Program-made: the position numbers and the translations under genes
Notes under the pieces: model-generated
Database searches by the model: none
What the model saw: only the letters and a program-made list of their open reading frames with translations
Told to the model about the DNA's origin: nothing
Assembly: GCA_027036755.1 (NCBI GenBank)
Contig: JALWDV010000771.1
Location: 1-6,796, forward strand
DNA length: 6,796 nt
Source of the DNA: Anaerolineae bacterium
GTDB taxonomy: Bacteria; Chloroflexota; Anaerolineae; J102
Direction: 5' to 3'
Part shown: one piece after another, positions 6,192 to 6,796 of the stretch
Layout of the letters: the number at the start of each line of letters is the position of its first letter
How positions within the stretch are numbered: the stretch's first letter is position 1

Positions 6192-6204
6192 CGTCAAACG
6201 TCAT
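6192..6204. repeat. Solo CGTCAAACGTCAT motif
   Basis: This 13-mer is identical to the direct repeat unit at 4677-4689 inside the insertion in copy 1; the same 12-base CGTCAAACGTCA recurs at 4691-4702. Here it sits between the solute-binding gene's ribosome-binding site and the left end of repeat copy 2. It may be a remnant of the nested palindromic element or an operator-like site. Confidence 0.45.
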
Positions 6205-6224
6205 GGAGCTATCGGTGACGGCGG

Positions 6225-6457
6225 CAATTTCAAATGGGTGTGTCCAAAATGAGTTGGAAAGTTAAAATATTCCATTCATTGGCGGGGCGCTTCGCGCCCG
6301 CCGCCAGCGCCGGGGGATAAAGTCCCCCGGCTAGAAACAGCGCCCCTTCGGGGCTAGCCGGATTTATCCGGCGCTGTTTTGTAGCCCGGCGACTTCATCG
6401 CCGGGCGAACGTGGCAAACGATTCCAACCGAAATTGGACACACCCATTTCGAATTTG
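6225..6457. mobile_element. Structured TIR-bracketed repeat, copy 2 (uninterrupted)
   Basis: The left end CAAATGGGTGTGTCC (6231-6245, extending to 6259) mirrors the right end GGACACACCCATTT (6436-6449, within 6422-6457). Between them lie an AT-rich linker and the same 176-base core as copy 1 (6271-6446), with all five hairpins kept. Differences from copy 1 in the hairpin cluster are confined to the loops (TGAAG to TAAAG; TGC to TTC) and single-stranded joints. It has the same orientation as copy 1, so the two form a direct repeat around the solute-binding gene. Its left end is only 47 bases upstream of that gene's start codon. Confidence 0.75.
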
Positions 6458-6469
6458 GCCTGGCAACAA

Positions 6470-6521
6470 GCCCCCTCCCGGCCTCCCCAGCTTCGGATGA
6501 CGCCTTGCAGGGGGAGGAGCC
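6470..6521. repeat. GC-rich palindromic repeat, inverted relative to 3137-3192
   Basis: CCTCCCC (6482-6488) pairs with GGGGAGG (6511-6517). Read on the minus strand, the segment gives GGGCTCCTCCCCCTGCAAGG, a variable centre, then GGGGAGGCCGGGAGGGGGC. This aligns with the repeat upstream of hisS at both arms and the tail. It abuts the right end of repeat copy 2. Confidence 0.5.
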
Positions 6522-6745
6522 CTTCGCTTTGCCAATTTCAGTAGATCACGATTTCATCCGCAAGTACACGCCGAATAAATTCAGGTCTCAAGGCGTTCCG
6601 CCGCATGTCCCTCTTCAGGGACATTTTCGGCGCGAAAGGCGTCTGTCTGCGCAGGCAGACAGGCGGCCGCAGGCCCCTGGCCCTGATTTCAAATCGGTGG
6701 GTCAGTGAAAGTCGTGAAGTACTGAATTTATGTAGCAGATGAGCA
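6522..6745. other. Non-coding stretch with two strong hairpins
   Basis: I see no credible gene here. ATGTCCCT (6605-6612) and AGGGACAT (6617-6624) form a perfect 8-bp stem with loop CTTC, followed by TTTC. CTGTCTG (6643-6649) and CAGACAG (6656-6662) form a second stem. ATAAATTCAG (6575-6584) is the exact inverted complement of 6722-6731, so the two hairpins sit inside a wider 10-bp bracket. The reading frame at 6505-6708 has no ribosome-binding site and low-complexity Arg/Pro-rich content, so I do not call it. Confidence 0.5.
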
Positions 6746-6746
6746 T

Positions 6747-6796
6747 CTCCCTCCCCCGAACACGAGCGCAGCGAGTATCGGGGGAGGGTCGGGGTG
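6747..6796. repeat. GC-rich palindromic repeat, cut by window end
   Basis: CCCTCCCCCGA (6749-6759) is the perfect complement of TCGGGGGAGGG (6778-6788), with an 18-base loop and then TCGGGGTG. It has the same arm-plus-G-rich-tail plan as the repeats at 1-45, 3137-3192 and 6470-6521. It probably continues beyond the window. Confidence 0.55.

Noticed and set aside
5534..6265. 243-codon plus-strand frame opposite the solute-binding gene
   Set aside because: The minus-strand frame has a coherent solute-binding fold and a good ribosome-binding site; the plus-strand frame has no recognisable motif and runs into repeat copy 2.

Overview
This is a GC-rich bacterial window with four convincing protein genes separated by intergenic stretches packed with inverted repeats. 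The organism is probably a Chloroflexota (Anaerolineae-like) bacterium. That is an inference from the M23 protein architecture and from the style of intergenic palindromes; no marker in the window settles it.

Layout: 1-327 is non-coding and palindromic. 328-1299 (minus) is a PLP-dependent enzyme of the D-cysteine desulfhydrase / ACC deaminase family whose diagnostic residues favour D-cysteine desulfhydrase. 1300-1830 is the divergent gap; it holds a 311-bp nested-palindrome element (1350-1660) with terminal inverted repeats and an apparent 8-bp target duplication, then a sigma70-like promoter for the next gene. 1834-3012 (plus) is a secreted LysM + M23 metallopeptidase. 3013-3290 holds a GC-rich repeat and an extended -10 promoter. 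3291-4562 (plus) is histidyl-tRNA synthetase, which has no visible Shine-Dalgarno. 4563-5011 lies between convergent genes and is filled by copy 1 of a structured repeat, itself interrupted by a second palindromic element. 5012-6178 (minus) is a family-1-type ABC solute-binding protein with no signal peptide and no transporter partners in view. 6179-6796 holds copy 2 of the structured repeat followed by further palindromic sequence.

The genes do not form one obvious pathway: they look like unrelated sulfur/amino-acid, cell-wall, translation and ligand-binding functions. The most interesting material is the repeats. A roughly 176-bp core containing three REP-like hairpins with GTAG/CTAG feet is bracketed by inverted ends. 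It occurs twice in the same orientation, on either side of the orphan solute-binding gene. Paired base changes in the two copies keep the ends complementary. No transposase, CRISPR array, tRNA, rRNA or phage gene is visible.
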